Below are positions 1 through 7,635 of a stretch of DNA of 64,000 nucleotides, in pieces. The translations under genes and the position numbers were made by a program. Source of the stretch: Propionibacterium sp. (lineage in GTDB: Bacteria; Actinomycetota; Actinomycetes; Propionibacteriales; Propionibacteriaceae); assembly GCA_012517965.1 (NCBI GenBank), contig JAAYTZ010000073.1, forward strand, positions 39,273-103,272, read 5' to 3'. The first letter of the stretch is position 1. Each line of letters begins with the position of its first letter. Below the pieces are notes generated by a model, which searched no databases, was not told the DNA's origin, and was given only the letters and a program-made list of their open reading frames with translations.

Positions 1-305
1 ACTTCCGGCCGCTCCTCAACTTCGCCAGCATCGGCACCAACGACCTCGCCCAGTACACGCTGGCCAGCGACCGCACCAACGCGTCCGTCGCCGGCCTGAC
101 CAGCCACGACGACCCCGCCGTCTGGGACCTGATCGCGCTGACCTGCCGCGGGCTGGCCGGCATCCCGGTGGCGGTGTGCGGCGACCTCGCCAGCGAGCCG
201 GAGACCACGCAGCGGCTGATCCGGCTGGGGGTGACCGAGCTGAGCGTCCGCCCGCCGATGGTGCCGCTCGTCAAGCAGGCGGTGCGGCGGTCGTCGTTCG
301 CCTGA
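1..305 (+). CDS. ptsI: PTS enzyme I (phosphoenolpyruvate-protein phosphotransferase), C-terminal end
   Basis: Partial gene cut by the left edge; reading frame begins at base 3 and ends at TGA 303-305, giving about 100 residues. The segment carries the PEP-utilising enzyme signature (SIGTNDLAQYTLASDR) and, further on, VCGDLAS, whose cysteine matches the conserved active-site cysteine of the PEP-binding domain. Enzyme I passes phosphate from PEP to HPr at the head of the sugar phosphotransferase system in the cytoplasm. A multidomain PTS protein that ends in the same domain cannot be excluded, because the N-terminal phosphohistidine and HPr-binding parts lie outside the window. Confidence 0.85.
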   Translation, partial: FRPLLNFASIGTNDLAQYTLASDRTNASVAGLTSHDDPAVWDLIALTCRGLAGIPVAVCGDLASEPETTQRLIRLGVTELSVRPPMVPLVKQAVRRSSFA

Positions 306-372
306 CGGCCCGCCCTGGCGACGGCCGGCCCCGGCCGGGACGGCCGGCGGGGTGGGTCCCGGCCCGGGCGCG

Positions 373-378
373 GTAGCC
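373..378 (+). promoter_or_regulatory. Possible -10 box for the ABC exporter pair
   Basis: TAGCCT lies 76 bases upstream of the ATG at 455 in the only gap between ptsI and the exporter genes. It fits the actinobacterial TANNNT -10 form, but no clear -35 was seen. The preceding bases 310-350 are GGCC-rich and could fold into a terminator for ptsI. Confidence 0.3.
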
Positions 379-454
379 TGTCCGACTGGGACCGCGCCGA
401 CCGAGCGGGCCGGGCGGCCCCACCGGCATCCGCCACCCCGACAGAAGGCCAGAC

Positions 455-2191
455 ATGCTCCTGAGGCTGCTCCGCCAGTACCTGGCGCCGTACTGGGGAC
501 CGATCGCGCTGGTGATCGTGCTCCAGTTGATCCAGGTCGCCGCCTCGCTGAACCTGCCGTCGCTCAACGCGGCCATCATCGACTCCGGCATCGCCAAGGG
601 CGACAACCAGTTCATCCTGACCACGGGCGCCCTGATGCTGGCGGTCACCCTCGCGCAGGTCGCCGGACAGGTCGGGGCGGCCTACTTCGGCTCGCGGGTC
701 GCCATGTCGTTCGGACGCGACGTGCGGGCGGCGCTGTTCGGTCGCGTGCTCTCCTTCAGCACCCGAGAGATCAACCGGTTCGGCGCCCCCTCCCTCATCA
801 CGCGGAACACCAACGACGTCCAGCAGGTGCAGCAGCTGGTGTTCATGACGCTGCTGCTCATCGTCAGCACCCCGATCATGATGGTCGGCGGCGTCATCAT
901 GGCCCTCCGCGAGGACGTCGGACTGTCCTGGCTGATCGCGGTCGCGGTCGCCGTGCTGGCCGTGGTGATCACCGCGATCATCGTCCAGACGATGCCGCTG
1001 TTCCAGCGCATCCAGCAGTTGACCGACAACCTGAACCGCGTCCTGCGGGAGCGCATCTCGGGCCTGCGGGTGATCCGGGCGTTCGTGCGCGAGCCCTTCG
1101 AGGCCCGGCGCTTCGCGGTGGCGAACGGGGACCTCACCGACACCGCCATCCGGGTGGGCCGGCGCATGATGACGCTGTTCCCGACCGTGATGTTCGTCAT
1201 GAACGCCGGTTCGGTGGGCGTCCTGTGGTTCGGCGGTCTGCGGGTCGACGCCGGCGAGATGCAGGTCGGGCAGCTCACGGCCTTCCTCCAGTACCTCATG
1301 CAGATCCTGATGGCGGTCATGATGTCGACGATGATGCTGATGATCGCGCCGCGGGCGTCCGTCTGCGCCGTCCGCATCCAGGAGGTGCTGCACACCGAGT
1401 CCAGCGTCGTGCCGCCCGCCGACCCCATCACCACGGTCGACCGCACCGGCGAGGTGCGCTTCGCGAACGTCGGGTTCACCTATCCCGGGGCCGAGCACCC
1501 GGTGCTCCGGGACATCACCTTCACGGTCCGGGCCGGCCAGACGACCGCGATCATCGGGGCCACCGGCTCGGGCAAGTCGACGCTCATCGGGTTGATCCCG
1601 CGCCTGTTCGACCCCACCGAAGGCGTCGTCGAGGTCGACGGCGCCGACGTGCGCCGCCTCGACCCCGACCTGCTGTGGAGCCGGATCGGCCTGGTGCCGC
1701 AGAAACCCTACCTCTTCTCGGGGACCGTGGCCTCCAACCTGCGCTACGGGAAGCCGGACGCCACCGACGACGAACTCTGGCGCGCCCTCGAGGTGGCCCA
1801 GGCCCGCGACTTCGTCGAACGGATGCCCGGCGGGCTGGAGGCGCCCATCGCCCAGGGCGGCACGAACGTGTCCGGCGGCCAGCGGCAGCGGCTGTCGATC
1901 GCCCGCGCCCTCGTCAAGCGCCCCGACGTGTACGTCTTCGACGATTCGTTCTCGGCCCTCGACGTCACCACGGACGCCAACCTGCGGGCCGCGCTCGCGG
2001 CCGAGACCGCCGAGGCCGCCGTGATCATCGTCGCCCAGCGGGTCTCCACCATCCGCAACGCCGACCAGATCGTGGTCCTCGAGGACGGCGAGATCGTCGG
2101 CCTCGGCACGCACGCCGAACTGCTGGCCTCGTCGCCGACGTACGCCGAGATCGTCGACTCGCAGTTCCGGGCCGAGGAGGTGGCGGCGTGA
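455..2191 (+). CDS. ABC exporter half-transporter (permease-ATPase), first subunit
   Basis: 578-residue fused permease/ATPase of the multidrug/lipid exporter type (MdlA/MdlB-like). An N-terminal six-helix membrane domain (about 15-310) precedes an ATPase domain with Walker A GATGSGKS, signature SGGQRQRLSIARAL and a Walker B ending VYVFDDSFSALD. In place of the usual catalytic Glu after Walker B there is Asp-Ser (DDS), which is common in the degenerate half of heterodimeric exporters. The stop overlaps the GTG start of the next gene by 4 bases, so the two probably form one heterodimer. Substrate is unknown. Confidence 0.9.
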   Translation: MLLRLLRQYLAPYWGPIALVIVLQLIQVAASLNLPSLNAAIIDSGIAKGDNQFILTTGALMLAVTLAQVAGQVGAAYFGSRVAMSFGRDVRAALFGRVLSFSTREINRFGAPSLITRNTNDVQQVQQLVFMTLLLIVSTPIMMVGGVIMALREDVGLSWLIAVAVAVLAVVITAIIVQTMPLFQRIQQLTDNLNRVLRERISGLRVIRAFVREPFEARRFAVANGDLTDTAIRVGRRMMTLFPTVMFVMNAGSVGVLWFGGLRVDAGEMQVGQLTAFLQYLMQILMAVMMSTMMLMIAPRASVCAVRIQEVLHTESSVVPPADPITTVDRTGEVRFANVGFTYPGAEHPVLRDITFTVRAGQTTAIIGATGSGKSTLIGLIPRLFDPTEGVVEVDGADVRRLDPDLLWSRIGLVPQKPYLFSGTVASNLRYGKPDATDDELWRALEVAQARDFVERMPGGLEAPIAQGGTNVSGGQRQRLSIARALVKRPDVYVFDDSFSALDVTTDANLRAALAAETAEAAVIIVAQRVSTIRNADQIVVLEDGEIVGLGTHAELLASSPTYAEIVDSQFRAEEVAA

Positions 2192-4488
2192 GCGAGGAGT
2201 ACATCCCCCGGCGCGCGGGCCGCCCCAGCCCCGACGAGTATCTCCCGCGGCGGTCGGCCGGCCTGTCCGCCAGCGAGTTCGACGACTACGTCCCGGCCCG
2301 GTCGGCCCTGACCCCGCCGCGATGGGACGGCGCGGACGACGACGGCGAACCAGCCCGGGCGTCGACACGCCGCGGGCCGGCGGCCGCGGGAGCCGCGCCC
2401 GCGGCGTCCGCCCGGCGGGACACCGTCGCGGTGGACGTGCGGCCCGACGAGAAGATCACGAAGGCCGCCGAGCGCGACAAGGACGCGCCTCGCTCCGTCG
2501 GGCACGGCCCGATGGCCGGGATGCGGGCCGCCGAGAAGGCGATCAACTTCGGCCCCTCGCTCCGGCGGCTGCTGCGGATGCTGCGCCCGGAGCGGCTCCT
2601 CATCGGGCTGGTCATGGCGGCCACCCTGGTGTCGGTCGTGTTCAACGTGATCGGGCCCCGCGTCCTCGGCGAGGCCACCAACGTCATCTTCGCCGGCGCG
2701 CTCGGCCGCGAACTCGGCCGGAACCTCCCGCCCGGGGTGAGCCTCACCAAGGACCAGCTGATCGAGTTGCTGCGCGCCCGGGGCGAGGGTCAGCTGGCCG
2801 ACATGGCGGCCAAGCTCGACTTCGTCCCCGGGCAGGGCATCGACGTCGACGCGCTGGCGTCCTGGGTGCTGCTGGCGCTGGCCCTGTACGCGGTGTCGGG
2901 CCTCTTCATGTGGGGGCAGGGCTGGATCCTCAACGGGGTCATCCAGCGCACCGTCTTCCGCATGCGCGAGCAGGTCAGCGACAAGATCGACCGGCTGCCG
3001 CTGCGGTACTTCGACGGCCAGCCGCGGGGCGAGCTGCTGTCGCGCGTCACCAACGACATCGACAACGTGGCCCAGTCGCTGCAGCAGACGCTGTCGCAGT
3101 TGCTGGCCAACCTGCTGACGCTCGTCGGCGTGTTGATCATGATGTTCTACACCTCGTGGGAGCTGGCGCTGGTCGCCCTGGTGGCGGTGCCGTTGTCGCT
3201 GGTCGTCGCGGTGGTCGTCGGGAAGAGGAGCCAGGGCCGATTCGTGCAGATGTGGCGCTCGACCGGGCAGCTCAACGGCACGATCGAGGAGGCCTTCACC
3301 GGGCACTCGCTGGTCAAGGTGTTCGGCCGGCAGCGCGAGGTGGAGGCGGCGTTCGCCGCGCACAACGACCGGCTGTACCGGGCCGCGTTCGGAGCCCAGT
3401 TCATCTCCGGCCTCATGATGCCGCTGATGTTCTTCATCGGGAACCTCAGCTACGTCGCGATCGCCGTCATCGGGGGGCTGCGGGTGGCCGCCGGCCAGCT
3501 CAGCCTGGGCGAGGTGCAGGCCTTCATCCAGTACTCGCGGATGTTCACCCAGCCGATCACCCAGGTCGCCTCCATGGCGAACCTGTTGCAGTCGGGGGTC
3601 GCCTCCGCCGAGCGCGTCTTCGAGGTGCTGGACGCCGACGAGCAGGTCCCCGACCTGCCCGGAACGCTGCCGACGCCGATCGAGGGCCGCGTGGCCTTCG
3701 AGGACGTGACGTTCGCCTACTCCCCCGACAAGCCGCTCCTCGACGGGCTGTCGTTCGTCGCCGAGCCGGGTTCGACCGTCGCCATCGTCGGCCCGACCGG
3801 GGCCGGCAAGACCACCGTCGTCAACCTGCTCATGCGGTTCTACGAGTTGCAGGGGGGCCGGATCACCATCGACGGCGTCGACATCGCCTCGGTGCCGCGG
3901 GACGCCCTCCGGAGCCAGATCGGCATGGTGCTGCAGGACACCTGGCTGTTCCACGGCACCATCCGCGAGAACATCGCCTACGGCCGGCCCGAGGCGAGCC
4001 CGGACGAGGTACTCGAGGCCGCCCGAGCTGCCTACGTCGACCGGTTCGCCCACTCGCTGCCGGAGGGGTACGAGACCGTCATCGACGAGGAGGGGTCGAA
4101 CGTCTCCGCGGGCGAGAAGCAGCTGATCACGATCGCGCGGGCGTTCCTGTCGGACCCAGCCATCCTGGTGTTGGACGAGGCCACCTCGTCGGTCGACACC
4201 CGCACCGAGTTGCTCGTGCAGCGGGCGATGGCGGCGCTGCGGTCCGGGCGCACGTCGTTCGTCATCGCGCACCGGTTGTCGACCATCCGCGACGCCGACG
4301 TGATCCTGGTCATGGCCGACGGCGCCATCGTCGAACAGGGCGACCACGAGGCCCTGATGGCCGCGCGCGGCGCCTACTTCGACCTCTACCGCTCGCAGTT
4401 CAACGCGGCGATGGTCGAGGACGTGGTCGAGGACGAGGCGGTGCTCGTCGCTCCGGGCTCGGGTCCGGTGGCGCCGCCCACGGCCTGA
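2188..4488 (+). CDS. ABC exporter half-transporter (permease-ATPase), second subunit with long N-terminal extension
   Basis: 766 residues from GTG 2188, which overlaps the upstream stop (GTGA). It is the partner of the preceding half-transporter. About 110 residues of polar, charged sequence precede the first membrane helix and hold three copies of a Tyr-(Ile/Leu/Val)-Pro-x-Arg motif (Tyr5, Tyr18, Tyr34). The membrane domain is followed by an ATPase with Walker A GPTGAGKTT, signature SAGEKQLITIARAF and Walker B ILVLDEATSSVD, so this half keeps the catalytic Glu that the first half lacks. A long periplasmic-side insert follows the first helix. Ends in an acidic tail. Function: export of an unknown substrate. 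Confidence 0.9.
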   Translation: MSEEYIPRRAGRPSPDEYLPRRSAGLSASEFDDYVPARSALTPPRWDGADDDGEPARASTRRGPAAAGAAPAASARRDTVAVDVRPDEKITKAAERDKDAPRSVGHGPMAGMRAAEKAINFGPSLRRLLRMLRPERLLIGLVMAATLVSVVFNVIGPRVLGEATNVIFAGALGRELGRNLPPGVSLTKDQLIELLRARGEGQLADMAAKLDFVPGQGIDVDALASWVLLALALYAVSGLFMWGQGWILNGVIQRTVFRMREQVSDKIDRLPLRYFDGQPRGELLSRVTNDIDNVAQSLQQTLSQLLANLLTLVGVLIMMFYTSWELALVALVAVPLSLVVAVVVGKRSQGRFVQMWRSTGQLNGTIEEAFTGHSLVKVFGRQREVEAAFAAHNDRLYRAAFGAQFISGLMMPLMFFIGNLSYVAIAVIGGLRVAAGQLSLGEVQAFIQYSRMFTQPITQVASMANLLQSGVASAERVFEVLDADEQVPDLPGTLPTPIEGRVAFEDVTFAYSPDKPLLDGLSFVAEPGSTVAIVGPTGAGKTTVVNLLMRFYELQGGRITIDGVDIASVPRDALRSQIGMVLQDTWLFHGTIRENIAYGRPEASPDEVLEAARAAYVDRFAHSLPEGYETVIDEEGSNVSAGEKQLITIARAFLSDPAILVLDEATSSVDTRTELLVQRAMAALRSGRTSFVIAHRLSTIRDADVILVMADGAIVEQGDHEALMAARGAYFDLYRSQFNAAMVEDVVEDEAVLVAPGSGPVAPPTA

Positions 4489-4504
4489 CCCCGACGCTCG
4501 ACCC

Positions 4505-4948
4505 TCAGGAGGCGGCCGCCCGCGACGGGCAGGCGCCGCAGTCGTTCGCGGCCGCGAACGAGCAGGTCCGGGCGGGTGGGGTCCAGGCCGGGTCACCGGT
4601 CCTCAGGCACGACTCCTGGCCCAGCTGCGCCACCTCCCCCAGCCGCGCCTCGACGGCGGCCAGGATCGCCCGGCCGTGCCCCTCGCCGCAGCCGGCCAGC
4701 AGGGCCAGGATCTCGTCGACGTGCAGTTCCACGCAGGATCTGCGCGAGTCGTACAGCCAGGCTCGGCCCTCGAGGCGGCGCTCCAGGACGCCCTTCTTGG
4801 CCAGGCGGTCGAGCACGGTCATCACGGTGGTGTAGGCGACCGTCCGCGAGTAGTGCAGGGCCTCGTGCACCTCGCGGACCGACAACGGGCGCCCGGCGCG
4901 CCACAGCACCGCCATCACGTGCTGTTCGAGGTCGCCCAATACCGCCAC
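4505..4948 (-). CDS. BlaI/MecI/CopY-family transcriptional regulator with cysteine-rich tail
   Basis: 147 residues from GTG 4948, chosen because family similarity begins at AVLGDLEQ; an ATG 27 bases further upstream would add residues without family match. The winged-helix domain (about 1-75) has the family pattern LGDLEQHVMAVLW...SVREVHEAL...AYTTVMTVLDRLAKKG. The C-terminal half holds six cysteines at 72, 87, 114, 129, 137 and 140, the last two as CGAC. BlaI and MecI instead end in a dimerisation helix cut by a membrane protease; no BlaR/MecR partner is in the window. The gene is divergent from cydA across 59 bases, so it most likely controls cydABDC and itself. Metal, redox or haem sensing by the cysteines is inference. 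Confidence 0.8.
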   Translation of the reverse strand: MAVLGDLEQHVMAVLWRAGRPLSVREVHEALHYSRTVAYTTVMTVLDRLAKKGVLERRLEGRAWLYDSRRSCVELHVDEILALLAGCGEGHGRAILAAVEARLGEVAQLGQESCLRTGDPAWTPPARTCSFAAANDCGACPSRAAAS

Positions 4949-4978
4949 GGGGAACACCCTACGGGAAAGGCACACCGG

Positions 4979-5000
4979 CTACGACGCTGCGTAGTAGATT
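4979..5000 (+). promoter_or_regulatory. Candidate operator and -10 box in the cydA promoter
   Basis: CTACG (4979-4983) and CGTAG (4990-4994) form a 5-bp inverted repeat with a 6-base centre. It directly abuts TAGATT (4995-5000), a good -10 box ending 7 bases before the cydA ATG, which predicts a leaderless or nearly leaderless message. GTAGTAG resembles the GTAGTA half-sites bound by BlaI-type repressors. The site lies in the short gap shared with the divergent BlaI-like gene, so it is the natural target of that protein. Binding is inferred. Confidence 0.5.
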
Positions 5001-5007
5001 GGGGATC

Positions 5008-6528
5008 ATGAGTCCGGAAACCCTTGCCCGTTGGCAATTCGGTATCACCACGGTCTACCACTGGTTCTTCGTCCCGGTCACCATCGCCCTGTCGCTCCTG
5101 GTGGCCGTCCTGCAGACGATGTGGTACCGCACCGGTGAGGAGAAGTTTCTCCGGCTCACCAAGTTCTACGGCAAGTTGTTCCTCATCAACTTCGCCATGG
5201 GCGTGGTGACCGGCATCGTCCAGGAGTTCCAGTTCGGGATGAACTGGTCCGAGTACTCCCGCTTCGTCGGCGACATCTTCGGCGCTCCGCTGGCCTTCGA
5301 GGCCCTGCTGGCGTTCTTCCTGGAGTCGACCTTCCTCGGCCTGTGGATCTTCGGCTGGGACAGGCTGCCCAAGAAGATCCACCTGGCCACCATCTGGCTC
5401 GCGGCCATCGGCACCATGCTGTCCGCGATCTTCATCCTCGCGGCCAACAGCTTCATGCAGTGGCCGATGGGGGCCACCTACAACCCGGTCACCGACCGTG
5501 CCGAGATGACCGACTTCGGCGCCCTCTTCGTCAACCCGGTGTTCCTCGCCACGTTCCCCCACACGTTGGCGGCGTCCTACCTGACCGCGGGGGGCCTCGT
5601 GCTGGCGGTGGCGGGCTACCACCTCGCCAAGCTCAACAAGCCGAACCGCACCCCCCAGGAGGAGAAGGACGCCTCGGCGTACCGCTGGGCGACCAAGTTC
5701 GGCGCCTGGATCGTCATCGTCGCCGGCGCGGCCGTCTCCCTGACCGGCCACGCCCAGGGCGTGATCATGGAGCAGGTGCAGCCGATGAAGATGGCCGCCG
5801 CCGAGGCGCTCTACGAGACCGAGGGCGGCCCCGGCCGGCCGATGGCCGGCTTCTCGATCTTCACGATCGGCACCCTGGACGGCTCCCGCCCGATCTTCGA
5901 GATCAAGATCCCCGGCGTGCTCGGCCTGCTGGCCAAGAACGATCCGTTCGCCGAGGTCGAGGGCATCAACAACCTGCAGGCCCACTACGCCGAACTGCAC
6001 GCGGCGGGTGCCATGCAGACGGCCACCGACGGCACGGTCAACGCCCTGCAGAAGGCGTACGCCGAGAAGCTGAAGACGGTCGGCATCGACAACTTCGCCC
6101 CCAACATCCCGGTCTCCTACTGGACGTTCCGGCTCATGATCGGGCTCGGGATGTTCGCGATGGCCCTCGGCGCCTTCGCCCTCTGGACGATCCGCAAGGG
6201 CCGGTATCCGCAGGACACCCGGCTGTGGCGCCTGATCATGCTGGCCGCCCCGCTCGCCCCGCTGTTCGCCAACTCGTTCGGCTGGATCTTCACCGAGATG
6301 GGCCGCCAACCCTGGATCGTCGCCGGGGTCCTGCCCACGGCGTCCGCGGTGTCGCCCGGCGTGACGCAGCTGGAGGTCATCATCTCCATGGGGCTGTTCA
6401 CCCTCATCTACGGCACCCTCGCGGTCGTCGAGGTCGGCCTGATGGCCAAGTACGCCAAGGCCGGGCTGCCGCAGGTCGTCGAACCGTCGATCAAGGGCGA
6501 GGACGAAGTCCTCTCCTTCGCCTACTAG
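5008..6528 (+). CDS. cydA: Cytochrome bd quinol oxidase subunit I
   Basis: 506-residue membrane protein, normal length for CydA with a short Q-loop. Haem ligands can be placed by comparison with E. coli: His18 (VYHWFF), His185 (FPHTLAASY) and the Met in YWTFRLMIG. Glu98 and Glu106 of the proton path (FEALLAFFLEST) and the GRQPW motif are present; Lys261 and Glu266 fit the quinol-binding loop. It transfers electrons from quinol to oxygen with high affinity at the cytoplasmic membrane. First gene of cydABDC, directly downstream of the candidate operator; cydB follows after 15 bases. Confidence 0.97.
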   Translation: MSPETLARWQFGITTVYHWFFVPVTIALSLLVAVLQTMWYRTGEEKFLRLTKFYGKLFLINFAMGVVTGIVQEFQFGMNWSEYSRFVGDIFGAPLAFEALLAFFLESTFLGLWIFGWDRLPKKIHLATIWLAAIGTMLSAIFILAANSFMQWPMGATYNPVTDRAEMTDFGALFVNPVFLATFPHTLAASYLTAGGLVLAVAGYHLAKLNKPNRTPQEEKDASAYRWATKFGAWIVIVAGAAVSLTGHAQGVIMEQVQPMKMAAAEALYETEGGPGRPMAGFSIFTIGTLDGSRPIFEIKIPGVLGLLAKNDPFAEVEGINNLQAHYAELHAAGAMQTATDGTVNALQKAYAEKLKTVGIDNFAPNIPVSYWTFRLMIGLGMFAMALGAFALWTIRKGRYPQDTRLWRLIMLAAPLAPLFANSFGWIFTEMGRQPWIVAGVLPTASAVSPGVTQLEVIISMGLFTLIYGTLAVVEVGLMAKYAKAGLPQVVEPSIKGEDEVLSFAY

Positions 6529-6543
6529 GAAGCGGTGACGGAC

Positions 6544-7635
6544 ATGACTCTCCTCGCCATGGAGCCCTCGAACCTGCAGGTGCTCTGGTTCATCCTGATC
6601 GCGGTCCTCTGGACGGGCTACCTGGTCCTCGAGGGCTACGACTACGGCGTCGCGATGCTGATCCCCTTCCTCGGCAAGAACGAGAAGGAGCGCCGCGTGA
6701 TCGTCAACACCATCGGCCCGCTGTGGGACGGCAACGAGGTGTGGCTCCTGACGGCCGGCGGCGCCACGTTCGCGGCCTTCCCCGGGTGGTACGCCACCCT
6801 GTTCTCGGGGCTCTACCTGCCGCTGTTCCTGGTGCTCGCGGGCCTGATCATCCGCGGCGTCTCGTTCGAGTACCGGGCACTCCACCCCGAGTCGCGCTGG
6901 CGCAACACCTTCGACTGGATGGCGGCCACCGGCTCGTTCATCGTCCCGCTGGTCTTCGGTATCGGGTTCGCGAACTTCGTCATCGGCCTGCCCGTCGTCC
7001 AGGCGCCCGCGAGCGACCGGCTGCACGTGCTCGCCGGCCAGCCCTACTTCTGGCAGTTGTTCAGCCCGTTCGCCCTGCTCGGCGGCGTGGTGCTGGTCGT
7101 GCTCAGCCTGTTCCACGGGTCGCTGTTCCTGGCGCTGAAGACCAAGGGCGTCGTCCACGACCGCGCGGTGGCGTTCGCCAACACCATCGGCGTCGTCGCG
7201 ATCGTCGGCGGCGCGATCTTCCTGGTCTGGAAGAACATCGCCTACCCGAGCTCGTTCGGCCTGCTCGACTGGGTGTGCCTCGTCGCCGCCGCCGGCGGCC
7301 TGGCGGCGGCCTGGTGGTTCAACAAGAGCGAACGCGACGGCATCGCGTTCGCCGGGACGACCGTCGCCATCCTGTTCGTCGCCATCGGCATCTTCCTGCG
7401 GATGTGGCCGAACCTGGGCTTCGACAACAGCCTGATCGCCGATCCCGCCGCCCACCTCAACCGGGTGACGGCGGCGTCCACGGAGCTGACGCTGACCATC
7501 ATGACGGTGGCCGCGGCCATCTTCGTCCCCGTCGTCCTGGCCTACCAGGGCTGGTCGATCTGGGTCTTCCGCAAGCGGCTCAGCACCAAGAACATCCCCG
7601 ACGACGTTCACCACGTGGCGGTACCCTCGGCCTGA
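6544..7635 (+). CDS. cydB: Cytochrome bd quinol oxidase subunit II
   Basis: 363 residues from ATG 6544, preceded by AGGAAG at 6527-6532; an in-frame GTG at 6535 lies too close to that Shine-Dalgarno to be the better start. The sequence opens with LQVLWFILIAVLWTGYLVLEGYDYGVAML, the typical CydB first helix, and holds about eight to nine membrane segments. It forms the bd oxidase with CydA. Its stop overlaps the cydD start (TGATG). Confidence 0.95.
   Translation: MTLLAMEPSNLQVLWFILIAVLWTGYLVLEGYDYGVAMLIPFLGKNEKERRVIVNTIGPLWDGNEVWLLTAGGATFAAFPGWYATLFSGLYLPLFLVLAGLIIRGVSFEYRALHPESRWRNTFDWMAATGSFIVPLVFGIGFANFVIGLPVVQAPASDRLHVLAGQPYFWQLFSPFALLGGVVLVVLSLFHGSLFLALKTKGVVHDRAVAFANTIGVVAIVGGAIFLVWKNIAYPSSFGLLDWVCLVAAAGGLAAAWWFNKSERDGIAFAGTTVAILFVAIGIFLRMWPNLGFDNSLIADPAAHLNRVTAASTELTLTIMTVAAAIFVPVVLAYQGWSIWVFRKRLSTKNIPDDVHHVAVPSA

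Noticed and set aside
4505..4948. Beta-lactam resistance regulator of a blaI-blaR system
   Set aside because: No blaR, mecR or beta-lactamase gene is nearby; the neighbour is cydABDC and the C-terminus differs from BlaI.
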